Positions 33,801-45,151 of a stretch of DNA of 64,000 bases are shown piece after piece. A program made the translations under genes and the position numbers. A model generated the notes under the pieces. That model was not told where the DNA came from and ran no database searches. It worked only from the letters and a program-made list of their open reading frames with translations. The stretch comes from Tetraselmis striata. Its lineage: Eukaryota; Chlorophyta; Chlorodendrophyceae; Chlorodendrales; Chlorodendraceae. Location of the stretch: positions 186,001-250,000 of the forward strand of contig VCJN01001842.1 of the NCBI GenBank assembly GCA_006384855.1. The letters are read 5' to 3'. Positions within the stretch are counted from its first letter, which is position 1; each line of letters opens with the position of its first letter.

Positions 33801-36458
33801 CTCCGCTGTGCTTCTGCCTGTGCTGCTGCCCTCGCGCTCCGGCCGCCTCTTCGAGGGCTTGCTGTTGAGAGTCAAGGCTGCCAGTGCCGCCTATGTGCTC
33901 TTAGTACTACCCGCACTTGTAGTATTAAGGGTTTATGGCTTTAGGCCGCCCTTATTAAACCGTGTACGTTTCCGCCTTTATTACTACGGGTTCAGCGTTT
34001 ATGAAGGGTGATTGGATCAAAGCAGGGCTTCAATGGTTTCAGGGTTGAAAGTTTAGGGTTCAAGGCACCTGATGACAGACGCGCTCCTCAGCTGCCCGGC
34101 TTGCTTCAGGCACTTTCCCCCAGCGCAGCCCTGACCTGGGCCCAGAAGCGCGCATGGGCTCACCTGCCCGGGTGCCTGCTCCCCTCCCAGAATGCCTCGA
34201 GCTGCGCGTCGCCCGGAGACGGACTTGCCGGAGCAGAGGCCCCCGAGGCTGACGATGCCGCACTTACCGACACCGCCAGCCGCTCGTGGAAGCTGCTGCA
34301 CAACCTTCGCATCCCGGAGATCGGTTCGTCCGAGAAGCGCAAGAAGGGCGCCAAGGAGTCGAGCACGCAGGAGCAGCTGCGCCGCGAGCTGGCGGAGCTG
34401 CTGGCGCCCAGCACCGGCAACGGCGGCGCTGCCGGCGCAGACGCGGGCGGCCGCCCCGTCAGCGTCTGCCGCAACCTGGCCTCGGCGCAGCTGCTGCCGC
34501 ACTGCCAGGGCCCCGCCTGCCTCAACGTCTGCGACCTGCTCGACGGGCTGCTCGGCCTGCGCCACTCGGAGCTGCAGGTGCGCCGGCAAGCAGAGAGGCC
34601 TAAGAGAAAATCGGGTGTAGTGGTGTCGGTGCGGCTGCGTTAGGGTTTCTTGTGTTTTGTGTATTTTCCAGGGTTTATGGTGAGCATATTATGTTTATGC
34701 TAACTACCCAGGTACAGGTACAGATATTACAGGTAAGGAGAGATTTTGGTTAGCCGTGAGACCTAGTTCTAAACCTAATGTTACAAATCAAACCCTTATC
34801 TTATCTTATTTTACTAGGGTTTGTAGTTTTATGCTGCGGCCCAATCGAAGTATCCCCCTCTATGACCTAGAAGTAAACACATCCGCCCAAACAATATCAG
34901 GCTTTACCTGAGCCTAATAAAACCCTAGGATCACCGACTGCGTTCCCCTACACGCGCCGCTGAGCTCCCCCACTGTGCCGCTCGACGCTGTTGCAGCGCG
35001 TGCTGGGCGGGATGCAGCCCGGCCGGCAGACGCTGACGCAGGTGCACACTGCGCTGGGCTCGATGACTCGCTCCGCCGTGGAGGAGGATGCCGGCGCCGC
35101 GCCCGCCCCGGCCTCCGCGCAGCCGCAGCCCCCCTTCAACCTCGGCGGCCTCGGCATGGGTAGCCTCAGCGAGGACGCGGCGCGCTCGGAGCGCGACCGC
35201 CAGCTCCAGGAGCAGCTGGTGCGCGGGCCCGCCGCGCTTGTGCTGCCGCCGCGCCCCCGACTGTTGGGCATCCAGCCATAACAATAGGGTGGTATAACCT
35301 CTGATGTGGAAATCAGGGTCTCATTCATGGCTACTTGAGGATGCCTCCTGATGGCCTCGCGAGGTCTAGGGTATCTCAAACACACCGTTGCCTGTTATAG
35401 GGTTTAACTCTTGAATAGGGTATATGAAACCCCAGGTCAACTTGTTTCCGAACTCTGACTAGTACCAACATATGCATGTACCTTATCTGTCTCTTCAAAT
35501 CTTTGGGTCTTCTGAGTCTGACTGTCCGATTCTGGCGCTCAAACTGCCATGAAACCCCGTCTTTGTTATCTTGGCGTGGTCGGCTCGCAGTGATGCCCGT
35601 TCCAGGGTAACCTCGATGCTCAGCCCTAAGTGGTTTTAGGGTTTGTGTAGCCGGTTGTGGTGTTCCCTCTGGCGATTTCGAGTTCTGACGGGAGAACTCG
35701 CCGCCTGTGGCCCTCCAGAACCGGCGCGCCAAGGAGGGCACCGGGCAGTACCAGGACGACCCCCTCGTGCCGCTCACGCTGGGCGCCTGCATCCTGGCAT
35801 CCTTCGCCATCTACCTCGGCCGCCGCCACCGCCGCAGCCTCGGCCGCGCCGTCGCCGGCTGGCGCCTGCCCGGCATCGCCGCGCTGGCTGCCCCCAGCTC
35901 GCGCAAGCCCGCCACCCTGGGGACCAGCATCAGCAAGGAGCGCCAGGCCGCGGCCGCCGCGCTGCGCGCCGCGTTGTCGCGCGCCGACGTGCCGATGCCC
36001 GAGCTCGAGGCCGCGCTGGAGGCGGCGGAAGCGACGGACGTGGAGGGACCGCTCGTGCGGCGCGGCCGGCAGCAGCTGTCGCTGCGCCGCCGCCGGGAGC
36101 GGGACGCCGCCGAGGCGGTGCGTGGCCCGCCCCAGCCCCTGCTCAAGCCCGCCATGCGATCGCTATCTTGCTTCCAGTGCTTCTCCACGCGCCCGCCGCA
36201 AAGGATCGGCGCCATGTTGGGCACGACAAGTTTTTTATCATTTCATCCCACCCTTGTTTGAAGTGTATAACAGTGAACATTTATAAAGAATCATACATTG
36301 GATTCGTCCTTACTGGCATCTGTTCAAGTAATACGCCTACTGCGTGGATCTATACGCAATCGCGCAATACACAAGCGGCGGCCCAGCACACATACGCCAT
36401 CAACTCCGAAGCGAATCTTTTCGCGCAGCATACTACGGTATCACTACCCCTCTAACCC

Positions 36459-36489
<31 letters not shown>

Positions 36490-38967
36490 AAAAACAAAAC
36501 TATGCAAACGCCGGACTGATTGTGGGGGTCAGTTGGCACTATTCACCGCCGCTTCCCCCCGTCTGATGCCGCTGATGGCCCACATCTTGCTCTGATCTTC
36601 ACACCGGGGAGCGCGCCGTGCTTTTGCGATGCTTTGATATGTCTTCCAATGTGTCGCTGATGGGGGTGGCTGTGTTTGTTTGTGCAGGTCCGCGCCAAGG
36701 CACGCGCCGCTCGCGAGAAGGAGGCCAAGGCAGAGAAGGCGCGCCTGAAGGAGGAGAAGGCCCGGGCGCGCGAGGAGGCCAAGGCCGCGCGCGCGCGAGA
36801 GGAGGAAGCGCGCAGCTGGGCGCAGCAGCAGACACTGGCTCAGCAGATCCAGGAGACCCAGCAGACAGCAGACAAGGCGGTCGCCGCAGAGGCTCCGGCA
36901 GCACAGCCCTGCGCCCCGGTGGAGGAGCCGTTGGCCACCGTTGACAAGCCGGAGGCGGAGCAGGCCGCCATCAGCCTGGTGGCCAGCTCCCGGAGCAGCG
37001 CCGACAACGTCAGAGACCACGCCACCTCCACCTCGCGCGCGGCCCCGCGCCTCAGCCGCTCGCCCTCCGCCTCCTCCACCGCCTCCTCCTCCGCCGCCTC
37101 TTCCGCCAGCGGCAAGGCCAGCGAAGCCAGCGCGGACACCTCCTCCGAGCGCCGCCGCGTGCGGCACCTCTCCGACTCCGCCTCGTCCCGCGCCGGTGAT
37201 CTCGCCGCCGACCTGCTGGCCGCCAAAAAGGCGGCATCAGCAGCGACCGAGCCCTCGCGCGCCGCGCCGGCCGCCTCAAAGCCCGTGCCCATCCCAGTGC
37301 ACGACACCCCCGAAACTCCGGAAGCCGCACAGCTGCCCGTCAAGTCGTCCTCATGGAAGGCTGGTAAGGCATCCGCCGCAGCCGCCGACCCGGTGCTCAA
37401 GTCGGCCTCCTCCAAGGCAATGCCCACTGGAAAGCCAGTTGTCGCCGCCGATAAGGCTGACCGCGGGAGCGCTAGGTCTGATACTGCCCACGACAGCCCC
37501 CCCCCCCCCCCCCCTCTCTCTTCAAAATCCCTTCTTCTAGTTGTACTTTCAATGCCTTAAAATTCAATGCCTCCATCACTTCAGCCAGGTTAATGTTTGT
37601 ATAGGGCCATTTACATTCACCTGCCGTCCTTGCCTGACAGCCAATACGAGTAGGCTCAGATGCAGAGGTTCTACACTGCTTCATCCTCCCCGTCCCCTCT
37701 CCTGCGACGGTCCTTTCTCTGCCCGTACGGCGTTTCCTTGTGTGATAATAACCGTGCCTGCATCGACATTGGATCCTCTGCACCCTTACACTTCTAGCAG
37801 TGCCATAGCATGGCCACAGTGCCGCACGGGACTGAACCCGCCCTCCTCCACCCGCTGCCCTGGCCCAGGTCCATGCCGGTGCTCACTCCGTCGGACATTG
37901 CCGCCGCGACTGCCGCTGCCGCCGCAGCAACCAGCCGCCCCGCCGTCATTACCGTGCCACGCCATCAGCCTATGGGCCCGAGCCGCAAGACCGCCCCATC
38001 CGTGGGCTCCGCCACCGCTGCCGCCGTAGCCTCGTCTGAGCCGCCGGCAACCGCGCGCAGCGGTGCCAAGACGGCCATCTGCAATCTGACGCCAAGCCCA
38101 CACCCCGCCGCGCGCATCGTGCAGTCAACTGTGCGGCCGCGGCCCGTCCCGTCGAGCAGTCCACCATCTGAAGCGCTGTTGACCCACACCTCTTCTGCTC
38201 CGGCTGCCGCTCCTGCTCCTGCTGCTCCTGCTAATGTTCCTGCTTCCGCCACCACGGCGCCGGCCACTGTGCCGGCGCCTCCACCTGCCCCGCGACCAAT
38301 GCCGCCGCTGTCTGCCTGGGGACGCCCTGCACTGTCTGTCCAGACCCAGGCTGCCGCTCCTGCGGCCTCCATGGCTCAGCTGTCGGCGGACCTGTCAGCC
38401 GACCAGGGCCCTATGCTGCCGCCGACCGCGTCGTCCGCCGGCTACATGGGCGGGCTGAACCTCCCCGCGGGCGACAGCCTGCTTGACGCGGACCTGCCGA
38501 GCGACTACCTGAGCGAGCTGAGCCAACAGGGCCTGGCCCCGCCGGCCGGGCTGCCCGAGAGCCCCCGTTTGGAGAACAGCAGCGGCAGCGGCAGCCTCTT
38601 TCCCGACCTGGCTGCCATCTGGGGCGACTCGTCCTCCAGCCTCGGCCTCGGCCTCGGCCTCGGCACCGGCGGCATGTTTGGCGCGCCGCCCCCCGCAGCG
38701 CAGCAGCTGGCTCCCACCGGCGGGTTCCCGCCCGTGCCCACCAGCCTACCGATGGACAGCTACCAGCCGTTTGGCTCCTCCTCCATCTGGGGCTCCTCGC
38801 ACCTCGGCTCCTCCGTTGGCGGCGGCAACGGCGGCGGCAACACCCTCGCAGACCTCGCGCACCTGCTGCCAGACAGCCTGGACGGCCTGCTGCTGCCCGA
38901 CGGCCTCCACTGGCAGCCCCTGAGCACCTCGCACACCTCGCTGGGCGACAGCCGCCGCTCCCCATGA
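30866..38967 (+). CDS. Predicted ER type I membrane protein with MANF-type CxxC/SAP-like motif
   Basis: Fourteen phase-consistent exons: 30866-30902, 31041-31123, 31293-31367, 31473-31561, 31765-31887, 32064-32190, 32416-32493, 32836-32947, 33379-33740, 34110-34577, 34997-35218, 35719-36117, 36688-37475 and 37869-38967; 1353 residues. The start MGLCSAEGSKAR runs into a hydrophobic core (VLVFGFLSLLVILAA), a signal peptide. The luminal part has TPR-like helices (FHLASSYLESGDFQDAVVWL), then LRVKELQRQL and LSCSDCIEKGDLLREL (about 232-261), like the MANF/ARMET C-terminal SAP fold with its CxxC (248-251). Three N-glycosylation sequons (NTS, NET, NAS) agree with a luminal position. A membrane helix follows near 607-626 (PLTLGACILASFAIYLG), then basic residues, a charged coiled coil (726-785) and a long Ser/Ala/Pro-rich tail. 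Five introns carry sense poly-C, one poly-G. Role in ER protein quality control is inference; the exact start is uncertain. Confidence 0.75.
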
Positions 38968-39026
38968 CCGCTTAAAGGAAGGCAGGGCAGCAGCGCTCGA
39001 TACACCAAGAGTTGTTTTTACTCCCA

Positions 39027-39031
39027 TGTAA
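39027..39031 (+). terminator. TGTAA polyadenylation signal of the large membrane-protein gene
   Basis: TGTAA lies 60 nt after the stop codon at 38967. Confidence 0.6.
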
Positions 39032-40500
39032 CTGACCCATGTGATGGATGAGACTGTGAACCTAGGTGTGAAGTGCCGCTGTGAATTGAACTGCGTGTTT
39101 GTCCATGATGACAAACAATGTGCAGCGATTCTTCAAGCGCCTTGCAGAAAGCGCATCCGCACATGCTGACACCCACCTCATTCCGTGGGAGTGGGACCCA
39201 CACCGAGATGGCAATGTTGGGTGGCATGATATTTCATGGCACTGTTTGAGCCCTTGACAGCGTTCCAGTCAATGATGATGTGTCTGCTAGACCACGACCG
39301 TACACAGGCCGGCATGTCTTGGACTTTGGGTATCATGATGCACTTTCTGTACGCTGTAACACTGTCTTGGGAAGGTGCGCTTCAAGCAGTGACGCGGTGA
39401 TATGTTGTAGAATATCAACAACATATTGATATTCTGAAACAATTCCGGGGGACGAGGCATGCAACTGTGCAGAATCACCAGCTTCACTCCGCATATCTCC
39501 GCGTCGTATGATCTTCATGTGAATAGAATGCTGATGCAATCATCATCGCGCACAGATATTCGGGCGACGTCGCTACGTCGCTTGTTTTGTCCATCCTGAG
39601 TTGTGGACGACGGTTTCAGAACTGCTCAAATTGGGCAAAACTTGACCTCGCGCCATAACATGATGCGGAAATAATACAACGACAAGTCACGAGCATACCT
39701 AGCTGGCGTAAGTGCCCTGAAAGTGTCGTGTCCAAAGCTCAAAAAACACGCGTTTTAATCTTCCGACGCGATCCAAACACAGCTCATAGAAAGTCTCTGG
39801 CGGGACATACACATTGTCAATTGGTACATACCGTGTCACACAAAAGTTCTGATGTTTTGCAGGTACGTAATTAACTGGCCGTATTGCCACATCAGCATAT
39901 GCGGCGTCCGTGATGCGCGGGCCGGTGCGCTGACGTGATTTTGCTGTGTGATAAATCGCTTGGAATATCGTCAGGGCGCGGCTTGGCTGTGACGCGCAAG
40001 GTTACTGGCTGCTGCTGGGTGTATGTGGGGAGCCTGAAAGGGGGAGTGGGGGGGGGGGGGGGGGGGGGGGCTTTTCACATGAGAGACAGCGTCGTAGTCG
40101 TCTACTAGATAGTGGATGTAATATGGAGTCGTGGAGAGCCGACCGAGAGCGCCTTATCTGTGAATAATGACTTTTGATTGTGTGTAACATAATGACTAAA
40201 ACAAGAATAGGACAATAACGTGAACGAGGATATAGGTTTAGAGTTTAGAACCCGTAATGCAGCACGTAGTCATATATCGCTTTCATGTGCCCACAATAAT
40301 AGATTAACTCCCTTAGTATGTATTACACTGGCTTGGCGAATTTATGACGGTTGTCTGCTACTGAATAATTACATAGCGACGACGAAACTACGTTACTACG
40401 TACGCTCACCGATGGCTCTTGTAGCAAGCGCACAACCGCCAACGCCACTAGGGGCTCCCCGCACACTACAGGAATCATGTCTACGCATCGCAGATGGAAT
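39032..40500. other. Intergenic stretch, no supported gene
   Basis: Short frames only. A 23-nt poly-G run lies at 40048-40070. Confidence 0.45.
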
Positions 40501-40502
40501 CA

Positions 40503-40548
40503 TGGGAGGGCGCGGCCGGAATTGAAGGCGAGGGTAGATAACCGGCTG
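40503..40548 (+). repeat. Dispersed repeat shared with 62695-62742
   Basis: GGGAGGGCGCGGCCGGAA, then GAAGGCGAGGG and GATAA recur at 62695-62742 with few differences. The family is not identified. Confidence 0.5.
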
Positions 40549-40814
40549 ATGATATAGAATGATCTCTTCTGCAGACTTTTGTGGAATGCTGTACTTTCCT
40601 CATCGTAGGCGCTGCTTCTGAGCGCATATCAGGCGCGATATATTATTCCGCCATACTGTATAAGATTATAAGTACATGATGACGGCGCGCGCTGTGCCGC
40701 GGAAATTTCTCGTCAACAGGTGAAGTAAAATATACTAGCGCGTAGCTGGCAAAAGCTGAAAATGACGGGCCTGCCTAGCCGTGTTTTGAGACCCTTCTAG
40801 CGTCATTTTCGGGG

Positions 40815-41071
40815 TCAGTGCCGGGTGTTCTGATTGCAGTGTTTTTGACGGTGAACGAACAGTGTTGAAAAGTGGCCTCGAATTAGTTTTGCATAATGCT
40901 TCGGCAATTTGCCTGATGCCATAGCACAAACTGACCTTCGCCCACCCAGCAGGGCTTTGTGTAATAATTTGATCGCTGCCAAACCAAACGGCCGTCGTAG
41001 ACTACTCGTAGAGACGCTACAGGGGTTTCACTATTGCCAGTTTTGACCCCGGGGCGAAAAACAACCGTATC
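40815..41071 (+). mobile_element. LINE 3' UTR copy, 5'-truncated
   Basis: Matches 4085-4325, the 3' UTR of the plus-strand LINE copy, from GGGGTCAGTGCCGGGTG through GGGGCGAAAAACAA. It is about 255 nt long with scattered substitutions and a short insertion (CTACTCGTAGA region). No coding part is present. Confidence 0.8.
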
Positions 41072-42221
41072 ACTGGTGTTAATTACAAAAAGGCGAAAAC
41101 ACATCGAAAAACAGCCTACTACTGGTACTACCGGCCTGTCCGACCCCCGCAATATTCAGTGAAAATAATGCTGAATATAAGCGGTAGGCAATATAAATAC
41201 CTGCGTACGCGCATGATATACGCGCCGGCACGAGACAGCTGATACGATGGACGATAATCGTTGATATCAATTGTTATCGTCGAGCGCATAATAATAATAA
41301 TTGCAAGTTTATATCGATGTGCATCGATACGCATTCCGGTAATTTTATCTACTTTATGCTGCAAATATTTTTCCATTTGTTTTTGGGCAGTACACAATAA
41401 AAATGTCCTCAGTGTTATCCGAAATCGATTCGCAATACGACTAATATGTATCTGTCCCCTTTCTTTCAAAGATTGGAAAATTAACAAGACATTTTCTATT
41501 CGAGTCTGTTCCCATTCAAGAATCTAATTGCCCCATATTCACCCTAATAGACCTCGACCGGTGAGTCTCCTCCGCGGCTTAGATAGTTAATTTGGCCAAT
41601 ATTGTGGTTTGGCAACCCTGCCATTGTTGAGGCCGCGGTGCACCGTCACCGATTGACGACGCAATATTTCCGCACGGCCGTCACCGACGGCTCCCTCAAG
41701 AGCAACTCCCGTGAGCAGGCAAGGCAGCCACCTTTTGCCTTTGCGCTCGCCCGTAGGCTCGCGGAACCCGCCCACGCAGCAGGCAAGCCCTTTCTTGCGC
41801 TGACCCATCGTGCGCCGGGAGTGTTGAGCCCTTTCGCTAAATATGTAAGCAAGCGTTCATCTTTCGCACGCTCTAACATTCCCGTCAGTAAATATAATAT
41901 CACGTGCAGCTTTAGGGTTTTTAAACCTCATGCATAGATAAACTAGAGATTTTTGGAACGGTGAATGGCCGCCATCGATTATTCAAGCATGAAGGCGACA
42001 TAAGATAAAGTTCGCCCCGGGTCATCGGCCGAAGCCGCTTCAGCACTTGACCTACCTTATGCGCCAACTGCAAGCGCAAGTCTAGCATACATGTAGCCAT
42101 CAGCGCTAGACCGTTGCTTCATTCGAACCCCGAAGGGCTAATATATAAATAACCGGGTAAACCCGGGACACGGACTTACCCGGGTTCACGGGGGCTTACA
42201 CGGGCTTCCCCCCCGGGACAC
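41072..42221. other. Stretch with one unrecognised open frame
   Basis: 41130-41530 is AT-rich and non-coding. The plus frame 41602-41937 (111 residues, EAAVHRHRLTTQYFRTAVTD) has an ordered composition but no recognised domain; it may be a decayed element fragment. Confidence 0.3.
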
Positions 42222-42243
42222 GGGGGGGGGGGGGGGGGGGGGG
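42222..42243. repeat. Poly-G run, 22 nt
   Basis: An unbroken G run just 5' of a LINE tail. It is preceded by several short CCCGGG(T/A) motifs. Confidence 0.97.
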
Positions 42244-42244
42244 A

Positions 42245-42352
42245 CTTTCCCAGGGCTTTTTTTTAGCTGGATCGCTGCCTAAACGGCCGACCGTCTTAGA
42301 GACGCGCCGCAAGGGTTTCACTGTTGCCCGTCTTGTCCCGGGAGCGAAAATA
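42245..42352 (+). mobile_element. LINE 3' tail, 5'-truncated
   Basis: Matches the last 110 nt or so of the LINE 3' UTR (AGCTGGATCGCTGCCTAAAC, then GCAAGGGTTTCACTGTTGCC, ending GGAGCGAAAATAGAAA). Truncation is at a different point from the other copies. Confidence 0.75.
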
Positions 42353-42371
42353 GAAACGGGCCATGACGATA

Positions 42372-44660
42372 TGATCTAAACTAGTTCATGGGGTTTCCTC
42401 AGGCTTTCCTCAGGCTTTCCTAAGCGCCTCTATCTCCGGCTACCGCAGCTGCTATGCAGTGGTACGGGTTGCTATAGTTCACATGTTGTTGCGCCCGTTG
42501 GGTGCATCATGAGTAGAGATAAAAGCAACCGTAATAGCCGAGTCTTCCATCTTCCAGTTTTGTTGTGTTAAACACAATGCGTAAATGTATGGTAACCGGT
42601 TGCGAGCAAGGTTTAGGGTGTCACGGGTTTTAAGCTTGTTTCAAGACCACACCCGGCTCACCACCTGCGTGTGTAATTCTCATTTCCTACGTCCGTGCGT
42701 CACCATGCCAGATGGAGAAAAACCCGTTGCCTAGCTGACGCTCGAATCGTTGCAGGCGGGAATGCATGCCCAGGCTACATCCCTGCTCGGGCTCACATCG
42801 TCGTTGGCCCAATTGACGCCCCGCCAACGTGTTGCTGATGAAGACGAAGCACATGGCTCAGGCTCGTCGGGGCAGCGCGTCGCCGGACAACCGACAGCCG
42901 GCGGGGAAGCCGCAATGCGCCCCGACTTGCTAGAGTTAGGCCAGAGCGGCCGCGTCGGAGCAAAATCCGCGAGTGACGAGGACGACCGCCTCGCTATGCC
43001 AGAGCTAATTAATGCAACGAGTAGAGTCTTGTTATGAGGCCGTTCGACCGGTCAGCCAGGTGCCCGGGCTTTTCCGTTTGAGTACCGACTTGGCGAACGA
43101 CTACCTCAAGCAGAATGACCGGCGTCTGCCGGCCCACAAGGAGTACGTACTACCTTTGGATGACGTGCTTTGGGGCCCACATGGCTGCTCTTTTCGCGGC
43201 TCTCGAAGAGCTGCTACCTTACGTCCTTGCAACTAATCATGACTTTACTCCCTACCTCGCGCGCGCCCGGAATCACGCGGGGGGCCATCGACAAGGCGTT
43301 TCGCTTTCGTCTAGCTTTCTTGCGGAAGCCTAACGAGATCAAGCGTGTACACGGTGACCAAGGTGTTCTGCACGTACTGCGGGCTCATCACTTTCAGCCT
43401 GCAACCGAGAATTTGGGCTTAGCGATTTTCTGGGACCTGATGAAGGACCACGAGCCTCGTCTCCTCGACGCGACAATCGCCAGAAGCGCGACTGAAGGCT
43501 ACCGCTATTGTTCGAGTGGCGGCGACGCTCGCAGGACGCGGGCGCGGACATGACCGTATTGGCGGCGGTCGCGGGCGTGGCCGCGAAGGTGAGAACGACT
43601 GACGGCGTGCTGGGGGGCTTTTCGCCGGGGCTGCTGGCGCTTTGCGAGGTTACCTTTCGGTGACCGCCGGACAACGAACCCTAGCAGCGCCCAACGGCGG
43701 GATGAGCGCCTCTTGTCCGGACCGGACCCCTCTACCCTACAGACGTCATTTAGACCTTCTTCGTTGCGGCGTTTCTTACAGCCACAGCCGAGTGCGGCTC
43801 AACCATCTGCACACCTGCACATGGCGGCTCAACAATCCCCCTCCCGTACCATCTCATCAGCACTACGTCCGTCGGTTGATACACTACGTGTTAGAATTAG
43901 TTCGCAACGACCTTCTTTCGCGCGTGTACGTAAGGCGCGGGATATGCGCTAGGATCGCGACGGGCGCGCGGGGTGGCCTTCCTACCCAACATCGCGCCGC
44001 AAACCCGTACTAGTGCCCCAACTATAACCCGTCTAGCAGTTATCGGCCAACCGCAAGCACCCTAACCGGCGCGGCTGATTACTTTGCGGCAATGAACCGG
44101 CCCCATGGCTCTCCGTCGGTCAAGCGTGGTACTTGCGTAATTGACGAAGCCCAAAGATGTCGCCCCATGGGCTGCTTCGCCCCGGTCATGTATGCGAGAA
44201 GCGTTCGGCTCGGACGAGTTGGTCCAACGGGCCCTCGACCTACTCTCCAGCTCCTTCATCGCCCATATGCTCAAGAGCTACGCCGGCAACCTTTCTCAGT
44301 TCGCGGAGTTTTTCCACGACTCCGAGAACACCATTCCGATGGAGGCGACCACTACTGCTATTTCGTCCGGTACGTCGCTTGGATTGGTGTGCGGGGTCCC
44401 CTTCTTCGTCAATCTGCCACTTTTTCCGTTCGCTCTTCATCACTGGCAAAACCAGACTCAACTTGAAATGATCTAAACTAGTTTATGGGGTTTCCTCCTT
44501 TCCTAACCGCTTTTCCGGCTACCGTACGTGGCTGCTAGTGGTACGGGTTACTAGTTCACCCGTTGTTGCGCCCGTTGGGCGCAGCATGAGTAGACAGAAA
44601 AGCAGCCGTCGCAGCTGAGCCTGCCATCTTATTCCAGTTTTTCTGTGTTACACGCAGCGC
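42372..44660 (+). mobile_element. Retroelement fossil with direct terminal repeats, possibly tyrosine-recombinase type
   Basis: Direct repeats of about 200 nt flank this unit: 42372-42580 and 44469-44660, both starting TGATCTAAACTAGTT. The interior (42750-44470) has a gag-like region (LSTDLANDYLKQNDRRLP, PYLARARNH) and, near the 3' end, a segment like the N-terminal SAM-like domain of tyrosine recombinases (SYAGNLSQFAEFFHDSEN, then YVAWIGVRG). No reverse transcriptase was found. It is a fossil with several breaks; repeat divergence suggests it is not very recent. A third copy of the terminal repeat lies at 59828-61346 on the minus strand. Confidence 0.5.
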
Positions 44661-44799
44661 TCCCCTGACTCCGTTTCTCCCTCCACGCTTTCAATAACCT
44701 ACTAAACCTTCATGCCAATTTCGGCTCTTGTCCGTGTTATGTTGCCTCCGCGACCTTTTTGGCAAAACTAGACTCAAATTGAAATTTCCCTGAAATGAC

Positions 44800-44865
44800 A
44801 CAGCCGGGAATCGATCCGGGGACCTCCTGACCTGGACAGACACCGATGAGGCCTGGAAGGCGACA
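44800..44865 (-). other. tRNA-derived fragment (B-box/T-arm like)
   Basis: On the minus strand GGAGGTCCCCGGATCGATTC then CCGGCTGTGTCA has a T-arm with a 4-5 bp CCGG/CCGG stem around ATCGATT and fits the B-box pattern. The matching 5' acceptor strand and a clear anticodon arm are not visible, so this is a remnant or a SINE-like piece, not a full tRNA gene. Confidence 0.3.
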
Positions 44866-45151
44866 TATCATCCCGATGGCCCGCGCCGTGCGCTGCGTCT
44901 CCTCGTCATCCGGGAATCCTCGTCATCAGCCTCTAAGGATTCCTACTAGTCTCAACAACAGCATACGAGTGCACGCGCGGGCTCGCGGGTGAGGTCTCGT
45001 CGTAGTCCTCACCTCCTCACCAACACCGACTTCACAGCCACACACCCGTATCGCCAGCGGCGAGCAGCAGCTTCTACCAGCATAGAACAACCGCCTTTCA
45101 CACCCACTCGCCCGCACACGCATATAGGTACGGAGTGGACGACGAGCCAGC

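Noticed and set aside
36456-36494. Poly-C followed by poly-A as a retroposed tail
   Set aside because: It lies within an intron of the large gene, and no element body ends there; it is treated as one of the homopolymer runs.
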